A stretch of 64,000 nucleotides of DNA from JAXMBN01 sp046349875 (GTDB taxonomy: Bacteria > Planctomycetota > Planctomycetia > Pirellulales > Pirellulaceae), in assembly GCA_046349875.1 (NCBI GenBank), contig JAXMBN010000005.1:124001-188000 (forward strand), in the 5' to 3' direction. Below are positions 19,401 through 27,204 of this stretch, in pieces. The notes under the pieces were generated by a model. That model was not told the DNA's origin, searched no databases, and worked only from the letters and a program-made list of their open reading frames with translations. A program made the translations under genes and the position numbers. Within the stretch, counting starts at the first letter, position 1. Each line of letters begins with the position of its first letter.

Positions 19401-20111
19401 ACTGAAGCTGCGTCAAATCCATCGGAGTCTGAACCAGGTCAACAACCAGGACAATCAGGCCAACAACCAGGACAGCAACCAGGACAACAACCAGGTCAGC
19501 AACCAGGTCAGCAACCAGGTCAGCAACCAGGCCAACAACCAGGACAGCAACCAGGACAGCAACCGGGACAACAACCCGGACAGCAACCAGGACAACGTGG
19601 TAGTGGAGAAGCGAGTTCTAATCAAGAAGGTCAGCCGAATGGTGAAGCGACCAATCCGCAAGGCGAGGGAAGTCAAGATGCTCGAGGAAGTCGACGCAGG
19701 AGTGGGATTGAAAGGTTTACGGGTCCCAATGGTCAGGAAGGTCCACTGACAGGAGAAGACTTTGCTGCGTGGTCAGACGGATTGAGAGATGTAGAAGAGA
19801 TGGTACGCGACGGCGACTTGAGAGCGGAAGCAGCGAGAATACGCGAAGTAGTTCGAGATATGCGGATCGATTACAAGCGACATTCGAAAGAGCCTCAATG
19901 GGATCTGGTTAAAAAATTGGTTGCCAATCCCTTGGAAGAATTGCGAAAGAACGTGGAGCAAGAATTGCTCAAAAAGTCTGCCGAGAAGAATGCCATCGTA
20001 CCGATGGATCGAGATCCAGTTCCGACGGTATTTGAACGTCAGCAACAGCTCTACTATGAGAATTTGGGAAAGGGAAAAGGACAGGATCGTAAGTCGGTTC
20101 CAAAGCCCTAA
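16401..20111 (+). CDS. Giant Gln-rich coiled-coil membrane protein (DUF4175-like layout)
   Basis: 1236 residues; the largest gene here and not assignable to a characterised family. Two hydrophobic segments near the N-terminus (about 25-75) and one at about 140-160 anchor it. Residues about 180-490 look like beta-sandwich domains (TVAEGSAVTWRCTF, VKVLPNNPPEVKL). Residues about 495-980 are Gln/Glu/Arg-rich predicted coiled coil, with Q runs starting near 17902. A PGQQ tandem repeat follows (19434-19595), then a conserved-looking C-terminal domain (ERFTGPNGQEGPLTGEDFAAWSDG is split by no stop). The layout resembles DUF4175 proteins, but I cannot confirm membership. Position between two VWA membrane proteins suggests a structural partner of that system. 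Confidence 0.75.
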   Translation: MDPRLETILSAVRSRFQRHQFAWNLTILWGLAALVLLGMRFVLEAWRVEKGLGVGLVAAVMVGTFSLAWVLTQVRSKDIRWVAGRIEERYPNLKQRLLTAVGMEPTGSIGFLRRNLLDETLHHARAFDWSKTVSSKAMTLAWMSQCITFACCLLAASWMLSALKKGGAIGGESSSVVGTAALECLVDPGNAEVERGTNVVVTARFPGELPEEVWLEMGTEAGAAKRLPMERNLRDPVFGNYLWDVREDVEYSIDYLKGKSERYRLKVFDFPSLVRSDAIIEPPSYAKTETKTVEDTRRVTVAEGSAVTWRCTFNKPLQISELIDEQGEATAMITDPKDPLTYTVRFTLTESKRWKLSFRDTENRKPKFDESLSVKVLPNNPPEVKLAKATDVRVSPIEELVLKATAKDDYGLVRAGLSYSLGGEEPTDVTLFEESQGSKKSDLEYKVEFEKLRAEPDQLFHYYFWVEDIDRDGQSRRMEGDMFFAEVRPFEEIFREGDASQQEQQQQQQQQNQQQQQGMQQSEQLAELQKQIVTGTWNVLRREKAGQISDALSTDAKTLQESQQSALEKTDELEEKIQDAQSLQHLDRVRQAMTNAAEKLGKASDNKDLSALKEALREEQSAYQSLLKLRAREHEVVRSRQRQQQRGQQSGAQQNRQQQLEQLELTEEEDRYESERRAQAPQQEEQREARQVMNRLDELARRQKDINEQLKNIEAALQEAKTEAEKDRLEEQLKRLRENQEELLRESDELLEKMQETQNQESMQQAQQQVEQARQDLQRSNEALSQNQVSPAISAGARAQQQLEETREQLRQQSSNQFEQNMRKLLDEVQELEKKQQSLNQKVNRPNEEGPTPGNDATNPEAKGGLRPDTAPDGGNTDQPWKQQKESLNQLLEEMRETIAEAESSEPLLAEQLYDSFRETKQRNLDQRMDQIPIMVERGMMPQARRASSEVQSGIESLREGIEKAADNVLGSEEEGLRRALDELEQLQDRLQREMQRRGGTEAASNPSESEPGQQPGQSGQQPGQQPGQQPGQQPGQQPGQQPGQQPGQQPGQQPGQQPGQQPGQRGSGEASSNQEGQPNGEATNPQGEGSQDARGSRRRSGIERFTGPNGQEGPLTGEDFAAWSDGLRDVEEMVRDGDLRAEAARIREVVRDMRIDYKRHSKEPQWDLVKKLVANPLEELRKNVEQELLKKSAEKNAIVPMDRDPVPTVFERQQQLYYENLGKGKGQDRKSVPKP
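19434..19595 (+). repeat. PGQQ-coding 12-nt tandem repeat
   Basis: About thirteen near-identical units read Pro-Gly-Gln-Gln within the giant Gln-rich protein, interrupted once by PGQSGQQ. Codons vary between CAA/CAG and GGA/GGT, but blocks such as CAGGTCAGCAACCAGGTCAG are repeated exactly, pointing to recent expansion. The 12-nt period keeps the frame, so copy number could change without breaking the gene. Confidence 0.9.
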
Positions 20112-20195
20112 CTTCGTTTACTACTTTGCAGAAGCGGGATTTGGTTGTGTACAGTAACAAGAAGAACAGCGTGTCATTGAGAGCGAGCAATTCGA

Positions 20196-22562
20196 TTGGA
20201 TAATTTGATTTGGGGAAATGGTAGTTGGTGGTGGCTTGCCGCGATCGTCTGGATAGCGATCGTCGCCATGACCTTTTTCACCTATCGTGCTAGTCAAATG
20301 CCATGGCATTGGTACGGTGTGGGGATAGGACTGAAGATCCTTGGGCTGACGATTCTTTTGATTTGCTTGCTGGAACCGTTAGCAACGATGGAACGACCGC
20401 GACCTCAGGCTAATGTCTTTGGAGTTGTCGTTGATAATAGCCAAAGCATGCGAACCGCATTGGAAGGGATTAGCGACAATGCTCTTGCTGATTGGCAGAA
20501 GCATTTGTCGGACGACGCCGAGTGGATGCGAACGCTGGGAAATGACTTTCGAGTACGTCGCTATCTTTTTGATCATGCGATCAAGCCCGTGGATACCTTG
20601 GAGCGGTTGGCGTTGGACGGTGGTCAGTCGAGGCTTGGCGCGACCATGGAGTCGCTCAAGCAGAGGTTTGAAGGTAGGCCCTTGGCTGGAGTGATGTTGT
20701 TTTCGGATGGCCAGTGGACTGATCAGGGCATGCAGAGCAAAGATTGGAAGGCATTGGGGTTCCCCGTTTATCCGGTGCGCGTGGGAGACATGCGCTCTTT
20801 GCCCGATATCAAGCTATCGCGAGTATCGACTCGCCAATCGGATTTTGAAGCATCTCCTGTCACGATGACCGCGACGCTCACACACTCTGGTTTGAGTGGA
20901 GAGAAGGTGGTCGTAGAGTTGATCGATGCGCAGTCCAGCGTGGTCGAGACCAAAGAAGTCGTGTTAGAGGATGCGGATGAAACGGTAGTCGAGTTTCGTT
21001 TTCGACCCAAAGAGTCGGGCGTCCAAGGTTACAGGATAGAAACTTACTTGGCTTCAGAGCTGACGAAACTCGATTCGGCAACGCCGGGTAAAGGGAAGCA
21101 AGAGCCTCGAGAGCTCACCCTTGGGAACAATCGTCGCTTCCAAGTGGTCGATCGCGGGCGTGGTCCTTATCGCATCCTCTACGTCGCGGGAAGACCGAAT
21201 TGGGAGCACAAGTTTCTCAAGCGAGCGCTTGATCTGGATGATGAAATCCAATTGTCTTCATTGGTGAGAATCGCAAAGAAAGAACCCAAATTCAGTTTCC
21301 GTGACTCGAAGATCGATAACTCCAATCCACTCTTTTCTGGATTTGAAGACATCTCCGAGGAAGAGAAGGAACAGTATAGCCAACCTGTCTTTACCCGCAT
21401 GGGAGTTCAATCAGCAGATCAACTAAAGGGTGGTTTTCCCAAGAGTGCCGAAGAGTTGTTCCAATATCATGCCATTATCTTGGACGATCTAGAGCATGAT
21501 TTCTTCACTCAAGATCAGCAATCGTTACTGCGTCAGTTTGTATCCATTCGAGGCGGTGGGTTGCTTGCTTTGGGTGGTCAAGAATCGATGCGAGGTACTG
21601 GGTTTCGCAATTCGGTGTTGTCGCAATTGTTGCCTGTCTATGGGGAAGATGTACTCAACGCGGATGCACAACCGATTTTGGCTCGCTATCAGCTTACTCG
21701 GGAAGGTTGGCTCCAGCCATTTTTGCGAACGGCCGATACCGAGGGGACGCAAAAGCAATTGATGGAGGACATGCCACCCTTTGAAGTTGTGAATCGAACC
21801 CGCGATATCAAGCCGGGAGCGTCGGTGCTCGCGGAGGTAGCCTTGGATGAGGAGCATGTACTTCCAGCTTTGATTGTTCAGAAGTTCGGAAAGGGGAAGA
21901 CGGGTGCCTTCATGATCGGCGATTTTTGGCGCTGGGGCATGCATCATGATGGCCCAGGTGAAGCACCAATGTTTCAGGCTTGGCGGCAGATGATTCGTTG
22001 GATGATCACCGATGTACCACGGAAAGTCGCCATGCGAACCGATACCACCGAGCCTGGTCAGCGAGTGGTAAAACTATTGGTAGAGACTCACGATGCCGAG
22101 TTCAAGCCATTGGATAATGCCAATGTGCAGATTGAAGTAACCACTCCAACTCAAACCAAACTTCAAATCCAGGCAGAGCCTTCGGCGGATCGTCCGGGTG
22201 TCTACGAAACGACGTTGGTCCAGGAAAGCGAGGGAGTCTATACAGCCGTTGCCAAGGTGACAGCACCGGATGGAAGTGAAGAAGGATCGGCTCATGTGGG
22301 ATGGGTGCACGAACCATCGATTCTAGAATTCCAATCACTCGGTGAGAACGCGTCGGTACTACAATCGATTGCTGAATCAACCGGAGGCGAAGTGGTCGAG
22401 CTCGACGGATTGGATTCATTGGTTCAATCGTTGCCTTCGCGTCACGTGCCGCTGACCGAAATCAAAGTGTTTCCGCTTTGGCATCAGACGTGGGTATTGT
22501 TGCTTGCGATCGGTTGTCTGTGCGGCGAGTGGGGGCTTCGACGATGGCATGGGATGGCATGA
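20196..22562 (+). CDS. VWA / glutamine-amidotransferase-like membrane protein
   Basis: 788 residues. Two N-terminal transmembrane helices (WWWLAAIVWIAIVAMTFF; IGLKILGLTILLICLLE) are followed by a VWA-like domain with D80-N-S82-Q-S84, an intact DxSxS. A middle region (GPYRILYVAGRPNWEHKFLKR, IRGGGLLALGGQESM, FGKGKTGAFMIGDFWRWG) resembles the class I glutamine-amidotransferase-like fold of uncharacterised bacterial membrane proteins, without an obvious catalytic Cys. A C-terminal helix lies at about 768-785. The start is TTG at 20196; no ATG precedes the first helix, so the exact start is uncertain (TTG at 20205 is an alternative). The TGA overlaps the next ATG at 22559-22562. Confidence 0.83.
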   Translation: MDNLIWGNGSWWWLAAIVWIAIVAMTFFTYRASQMPWHWYGVGIGLKILGLTILLICLLEPLATMERPRPQANVFGVVVDNSQSMRTALEGISDNALADWQKHLSDDAEWMRTLGNDFRVRRYLFDHAIKPVDTLERLALDGGQSRLGATMESLKQRFEGRPLAGVMLFSDGQWTDQGMQSKDWKALGFPVYPVRVGDMRSLPDIKLSRVSTRQSDFEASPVTMTATLTHSGLSGEKVVVELIDAQSSVVETKEVVLEDADETVVEFRFRPKESGVQGYRIETYLASELTKLDSATPGKGKQEPRELTLGNNRRFQVVDRGRGPYRILYVAGRPNWEHKFLKRALDLDDEIQLSSLVRIAKKEPKFSFRDSKIDNSNPLFSGFEDISEEEKEQYSQPVFTRMGVQSADQLKGGFPKSAEELFQYHAIILDDLEHDFFTQDQQSLLRQFVSIRGGGLLALGGQESMRGTGFRNSVLSQLLPVYGEDVLNADAQPILARYQLTREGWLQPFLRTADTEGTQKQLMEDMPPFEVVNRTRDIKPGASVLAEVALDEEHVLPALIVQKFGKGKTGAFMIGDFWRWGMHHDGPGEAPMFQAWRQMIRWMITDVPRKVAMRTDTTEPGQRVVKLLVETHDAEFKPLDNANVQIEVTTPTQTKLQIQAEPSADRPGVYETTLVQESEGVYTAVAKVTAPDGSEEGSAHVGWVHEPSILEFQSLGENASVLQSIAESTGGEVVELDGLDSLVQSLPSRHVPLTEIKVFPLWHQTWVLLLAIGCLCGEWGLRRWHGMA

Positions 22563-23584
22563 TGAATTTGAGCCCGATCGCAACGAACGCATACTTTCGC
22601 ATTCGGTCTAACTCCATGTTGATTCTTTGTGGGCGGATGCTTTGTTGTTGGGCATTGGGGTTGACGGTTGGCTTGAAATGGATGGCCGGTGAAGGATATT
22701 CCCAAGAGCCGCCCACAAAAGGTGAGATTCTCATTGTTGTTGGGCACCCAGGAGCCGAGGAGTATGCAGCGATCTTTCGCGAAGCAGCTGATAAGTGGGT
22801 GGCTGCTTGCAAGGATTGGGACTCGACGATGATTGATGGAACGCGGGAAGTCATGCAAGAAACGCATGATCGCGATGCAATATTTGCATGGATTGCGAAG
22901 CCTTCCCAATCGGCTTCCCGGTGGATTGTGATGATTGGACACGGGACCGCGAATGCGAAAGCGGCTCAGTTCAATCTGCGAGGCCCCGATATCTCCGCCG
23001 AAGAACTCAGCAAAGCCTTGGACGCGCAGAAAATGCATTGGGTGATCATCAATTGCAGCTCCAGTAGTGGGCCTTTCTTGACGACACTCTCCAAACCCAA
23101 CCGCATTGTGGTCACGGCAACGAAGAGTGGCTCGGAGCAGAATTTTGCTTACTTCGGAAAATACTTTGCAGAATCGATCAGCCAAGCAAGTTCGGATTTG
23201 GATCACGATGATCGTGTATCGGTTTTGGAGGCGTTCTTGGCGGCGTCGAACCAAACGGCGGAGTTCTACAAGTCGCAAGATCGATTGGCCACGGAACATG
23301 CCTTGTTGGATGACAACGGCGATAAACAAGGTACGCCCTCGACCTTTTTCCGCGGTGTTCGAGCGATAAAAAAAGCCGGAGGAGACAAGGCCGTGGATGG
23401 TCGGATGGCATCGCGATATGCGATCTCTGTGTTTGGTGAAGCCAAGCTTCCTACAGCGGAAGAGATAGCCCAGCTCGAGGCACTTGAGAAAGAAATCGAA
23501 GCACTGCGACTCAAGAAAGATCAGCTAGGTGAGGATCGATACTATGAGTTGCTGGAAGCCGTATTTCTTCGCTCGCCTCTCTGA
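22559..23584 (+). CDS. Caspase/legumain-fold (C13-like) cysteine peptidase
   Basis: 341 residues from the ATG at 22559, chosen because it overlaps the upstream TGA (ATGA). An N-terminal hydrophobic segment (LILCGRMLCCWALGLTVGL) suggests export or anchoring. The core has WIVMIGHGT with H128 and WVIINCSSSSGPF with C166, the His-Gly and Asn-x-Cys-Ser/Ala-Ser-Gly arrangement of clan CD peptidases, closest to family C13. The start of the core, ILIVVGHPGAEEYAAIF, and the TRE-(about 8)-IFAWIA helix fit the fold. It closes the VWA operon. A processing role for this operon is inference. A start at 22616 would leave a shorter leader. Confidence 0.7.
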   Translation: MMNLSPIATNAYFRIRSNSMLILCGRMLCCWALGLTVGLKWMAGEGYSQEPPTKGEILIVVGHPGAEEYAAIFREAADKWVAACKDWDSTMIDGTREVMQETHDRDAIFAWIAKPSQSASRWIVMIGHGTANAKAAQFNLRGPDISAEELSKALDAQKMHWVIINCSSSSGPFLTTLSKPNRIVVTATKSGSEQNFAYFGKYFAESISQASSDLDHDDRVSVLEAFLAASNQTAEFYKSQDRLATEHALLDDNGDKQGTPSTFFRGVRAIKKAGGDKAVDGRMASRYAISVFGEAKLPTAEEIAQLEALEKEIEALRLKKDQLGEDRYYELLEAVFLRSPL

Positions 23585-23923
23585 TTGACGAGCAAAAGCA
23601 GTAGGCTTACTGGGTACTGGTGGTGCGTCCAAAAAAGCCTATGCTCGATGCGGTTGAGCTGACGTTGGTTCGACGTAATGGCTTTTGGGCTGTGAATCGG
23701 CACGTTGGCGAAGAGAACAACTTCTGAAGGAATCGATGCCGAAGCACAAAAGCCTTCAGAGGGACTGGAGGTAGACAATGAAGAGACCTTCCAGGGGACT
23801 GGAAGTCAACAATGACCTTCCAAGGGACTGGAGGTAGACAATGACCTTCCAGGGGACTGGAGGTAGACAATGACCTTCCAGGGGACTGAAAGTAGACAAC
23901 ACGGTTATCTAAAGAACGAGAGT
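23585..23923. other. Intergenic region: nothing coding, carries repeat array
   Basis: This 339-base gap between the C13-like peptidase and the aldehyde dehydrogenase holds the tandem repeat array in its right half (23753-23900). The left part (23585-23752) shows no convincing gene, promoter or hairpin. A reading frame across the array on the minus strand gives low-complexity Pro/Ser-rich peptide and is not credible. Confidence 0.7.
23753..23900 (+). repeat. Tandem 29-nt hairpin repeats
   Basis: Units begin CCTTCCA at 23787, 23816, 23845 and 23874, exactly 29 nt apart, with a variant unit at 23753 (34 nt earlier). The last unit breaks off after AGTAGACAAC. Each unit holds CTTCCA, a six-base loop such as GGGGAC, then TGGAAG or TGGAGG. 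In the 23787 unit the 6-bp stem is perfect (23788-23793 with 23800-23805). Two sub-versions alternate: GGAAGTCAAC and GGAGGTAGAC. 29 is not a multiple of three, so the array is not a protein repeat, and there are no unique spacers, so it is not CRISPR. The same family occurs at 1473-1649. Confidence 0.92.
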
Positions 23924-25465
23924 ATGCAGCACGCACTTTTGAGCAAATTGGGGTTGGAGGGAGATCTCTACGGTGCCTCGTCGGGGAAAGGAAAATGGTA
24001 TGGAACCAAATCGAATGGATCCATCCATTCCTTCAATCCGTCGAATGGAGAGATGATTGGCCAAGTTTATCAGGCATCGCTGCCAGACTATGAATCGGTC
24101 GTGCAGTTTGCGCAGGTGGCAGCGTTGTCATGGCGATCACGCCCTGCCCCGCTCCGCGGACAAGTCATTCGCGATCTCGGGAATCGGCTCCGCGAGTCGA
24201 TCGAACCATTAGGGGAAATGGTCTCCTTGGAAATGGGAAAGATCCGGGCCGAGGGGATCGGTGAAGTCCAGGAGATGATCGACATTTGCGACTTTGCGGT
24301 TGGGCTTTCTCGCCAGCTCTGTGGTGTCACGATGCATTCGGAGCGGCCCGGACATCGAATGTATGAACAGTACCATCCATTGGGCGTGATCGGCATCATC
24401 AGCGCGTTCAACTTTCCGGTTGCCGTTTGGGCATGGAACGCAGCCTTGGCAGCTGTATGCGGGAACACGATGGTATGGAAACCCTCGCCACAGACACCCT
24501 TGGTATCGATCGCAGTTCAGCATCTTTGCAATGAGGTGATGGCTGATCATGGTTGCGAGGGAGTATTCAATCTCTGCATTGGCAGCAACGAATGTATTGG
24601 CCAGCAGATGGTCCAGGATGTTCGTTTGCCCTTGTTGAGCTTTACGGGATCTACCGAAGTTGGACGCGAGGTTGCTCGAGGAGTTGCGGGACGACTTGGG
24701 CGTTCCTTGTTGGAGCTCGGTGGAAACAATGCGCTTATCATCGAGCCCGATGCCAATCTCGATCTCGCCATTCGTGCAGTGTTGTTTGGGGCAGTCGGAA
24801 CGGCCGGACAGCGATGCACCACCACGCGACGTCTCTTGGTCCATCGATCCATCGTGGAAGAAGTGCAAAGGCGTTTGGTTCGCGCCTATCGTAGCATTCG
24901 GATCGGCGATCCTCTCGACCCATCCACTCTGATGGGACCGCTCATCCAGCCATCTGCTGTGGACCGTTTTGAAGCAGCGATTCAGCAGGCGATTTCAGAA
25001 GGTGGCGAAGTCGTAGCGGGAGGCAAACGCATCAATGGTCGCGGGTTCTTTGTCGAGCCGACGATTCTTCGAATGCCTCGGCAAACCGAACAGGTACGTC
25101 ACGAAGTCTTCGCACCGATCCTGTATTTAGTTCCTTACGACAGTTTAGAAGAAGCCATTGCATTGCAGAATGATGTGGCCCACGGCCTCTCCAGCGCCCT
25201 ATTCACGGACCGCCTCCAATCGTCTGAACTCTTTCTATCCTGTCAGGGAAGCGATTGCGGCATTGCCAACGTCAATATTGGAACGAGTGGTGCCGAGATT
25301 GGAGGAGCCTTTGGAGGTGAAAAGGATACGGGAGGAGGACGGGAATCGGGATCGGATGCCTGGAAGGTTTATATGCGGCGTCAGACCAATACGATCAACT
25401 GGTCGCGCGACTTGCCGTTGGCTCAAGGAATTGAGTTTGGAACCGAGATGGAAGAGAATGAGTAG
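23924..25465 (+). CDS. ALDH7-type aldehyde dehydrogenase (aminoadipate-semialdehyde / piperideine-6-carboxylate)
   Basis: 513-residue NAD(P)-dependent aldehyde dehydrogenase of the ALDH7 (antiquitin) group, which oxidises alpha-aminoadipic semialdehyde, the open form of piperideine-6-carboxylate, in lysine degradation. Diagnostic features are YHPLGVIGIISAFNFPVAVW, E264 in LLELGGNNALI, catalytic C298 in GTAGQRCTTTRRL, and the C-terminal GGEKDTGGGRESGSDAWK block, which is specific to this group. A longer frame begins at 23870, but those residues are encoded by the repeat array, so the ATG at 23924 is the sensible start. No other lysine-catabolic gene is visible nearby, so the pathway assignment rests on family alone. 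Confidence 0.87.
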   Translation: MQHALLSKLGLEGDLYGASSGKGKWYGTKSNGSIHSFNPSNGEMIGQVYQASLPDYESVVQFAQVAALSWRSRPAPLRGQVIRDLGNRLRESIEPLGEMVSLEMGKIRAEGIGEVQEMIDICDFAVGLSRQLCGVTMHSERPGHRMYEQYHPLGVIGIISAFNFPVAVWAWNAALAAVCGNTMVWKPSPQTPLVSIAVQHLCNEVMADHGCEGVFNLCIGSNECIGQQMVQDVRLPLLSFTGSTEVGREVARGVAGRLGRSLLELGGNNALIIEPDANLDLAIRAVLFGAVGTAGQRCTTTRRLLVHRSIVEEVQRRLVRAYRSIRIGDPLDPSTLMGPLIQPSAVDRFEAAIQQAISEGGEVVAGGKRINGRGFFVEPTILRMPRQTEQVRHEVFAPILYLVPYDSLEEAIALQNDVAHGLSSALFTDRLQSSELFLSCQGSDCGIANVNIGTSGAEIGGAFGGEKDTGGGRESGSDAWKVYMRRQTNTINWSRDLPLAQGIEFGTEMEENE

Positions 25466-25560
25466 GCGTTGATCGATGGAACTTGTACGATCCTTTCCGA
25501 ACGGGTTCGGATTCAACGAGTGGCGAGAGCATCACATCATTTAGTTCAAGGTAGGTGTGG

Positions 25561-27106
25561 ATGAGCGAGTCAGTAAGTTTTCCATATCCCGATTTGCTCG
25601 ATGGCCACGCGTATCATCCGGTCGTATCCGACGTGCAGATCTGCGAAACGCATATATCTTGGGTCTTACTGGCTGGCGAATTTGCTTACAAAATCAAGAA
25701 GCCCATCGCGACTCCATTTCTCGATTATCGAACGCTCGAGCTTCGCAAGGAACAGTGCCAAAAAGAACTGGAGTGCAACCGGGAGCATGCATCCGATCTC
25801 TATGTAGATGTCGTCGCGGTCATTCAAGATGGTAGTCGAGTTCGGTTTTCGAGCGTCGAAGGAAAGGGAATTTCCGTCGTCGACTATGCAGTACGCATGC
25901 ATCGTTTCCCAGAGCGCGCTTTGTTGAAAACAATGCTCGACGATGGCAAGTTGAGCGAAGAGCACATCTTGCAGCTAGCCGAGTCGCTTGCGAACATCCA
26001 TATGCAAGCACCCGTGGCATCGGCAACCGATCCTTGGGCTAGACCTGATCGGTTGCTGGCTGATGCCATGGAGAATTTCGTTGAGCTGCGAGCATTGCTC
26101 AAGCGTCGATCGTTGGAACAGGTCGAATCGCTTGCCGCGTGGACTCAGCAACGCTATCTCGAATTGCACGTCCATTTTCAAGCTCGGCGTTTGAATGGAA
26201 ATGTTCGCGCCTGTCATGGAGATTTGCACCTAAGCAATTTGGTTTTGTACCGCGATCGCGTGACCTTGTTTGATGCAATCGAGTTCAACGAGTCGTTTCG
26301 GTGGATCGATACGGCAAATGATCTTGCTTTTGTATGGATGGACTTGGAATACCATGGGCGTTTCGATCTTGCGAATCGGTTTTTGAACCGATATCTCGAA
26401 TGCACAGGTGACTACGCTTTGATTCCGATTTTGAAGTGGTATGGTGTGTATCGAGCAATGGTGCGAGCCAAGGTGGCTGCCATCCGTGCGGATCAAGCCA
26501 CCGATCACTCGGAGAAGGATCGTATGTGGCTCGAAGCGACGGAGCACTTAAGGCTCGGGGAAGCGTTCGCGAAAGAGAGTCGTGCTGGATTGGTGTTGAC
26601 CGGTGGTCTCAGTGGTAGTGGGAAGACCTATGGAACCCATAGTGTGCTGGGCCGCGAGGGAATTCTTCGCATTCGTTCGGACGTCGAGCCGCAAGCGGCT
26701 TTTTCCATCGAGCGCCCCTGCGAAAGTCTCACCCACCGAATCTGGGATTTATGATTCAGCCTCGACCGAGGCAACGTATCATCATCTACTCGCTTCTGCT
26801 CAGGCTATCCTCGAAGGTGGATTCTGGGCCGTGGTCGATGCGACCTTCTTGCAGCGTAGGCAGCGAGCTCCTTTTGTGAGTCTCGCCAAGCAGCGTCACG
26901 TACCGTGCTATTTGGTTTGGTTTGAAGCGACAGAGGAAGCGCGGGCGGAGCGAATTCAGGAACGCATGCGAGCGGGTGAAGACGCCTCGGATGCGACGAT
27001 GGAAGTAGTTGCATGGCAACGAACGCGATGCGAGTTGCCAGGAGCAGAGGAAGGTCTTTTGATCGTTGACCCCACGGAGTTGGATCGAATATTCGCAAGC
27101 AGCTAG
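25561..27106 (+). pseudogene. APH-like/P-loop bifunctional kinase-type protein, frame broken at 26689
   Basis: The family is an aminoglycoside-phosphotransferase-like domain fused to a gluconate-kinase-like P-loop domain, about 510 residues. The first frame reads the APH-like part (HPVVSDVQICETHISWVLLAGEFAYKIKKP, RACHGDLHLSNLVLY with the catalytic Asp, LFDAIEFNE) and a Walker A (TGGLSGSGKT). After IRSDVE it goes out of frame and stops at 26754. The proper continuation (RKRLF, AKVSPTESGIYDSASTEATY, VVDATFLQ, RAERIQERM) is one base along and ends at 27106. Removing one C at 26689-26690 restores the frame. GTG at 25555 is also in frame; ATG at 25561 is preferred. Physiological role of this family is unknown. 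Decayed or sequencing error: undecided. Confidence 0.85.
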
Positions 27107-27204
27107 GGGCATCGATTGACGTGATTCGCGAGCTACAGGTATTTGGTGTATAGTTAAGGCATAGCAAAACGGCGGATTTTTCCTCTCCGAATCTACGAAA
27201 TCCT

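Noticed and set aside
23753..23900. CRISPR-like array
   Set aside because: Units are directly tandem without unique spacers, and no cas gene is nearby.
23607..23936. Minus-strand frame across the repeat array encoding a Pro/Ser-rich repetitive peptide
   Set aside because: It is only the translation of the 29-nt non-coding repeats; the period is not a multiple of three and the peptide has no domain features.
27116..27154. TTGACG and TATAGT as a promoter for the cytochrome/DUF1553 gene
   Set aside because: The spacer would be 27 nt, far from the usual 16-18, and no better -10 is present.
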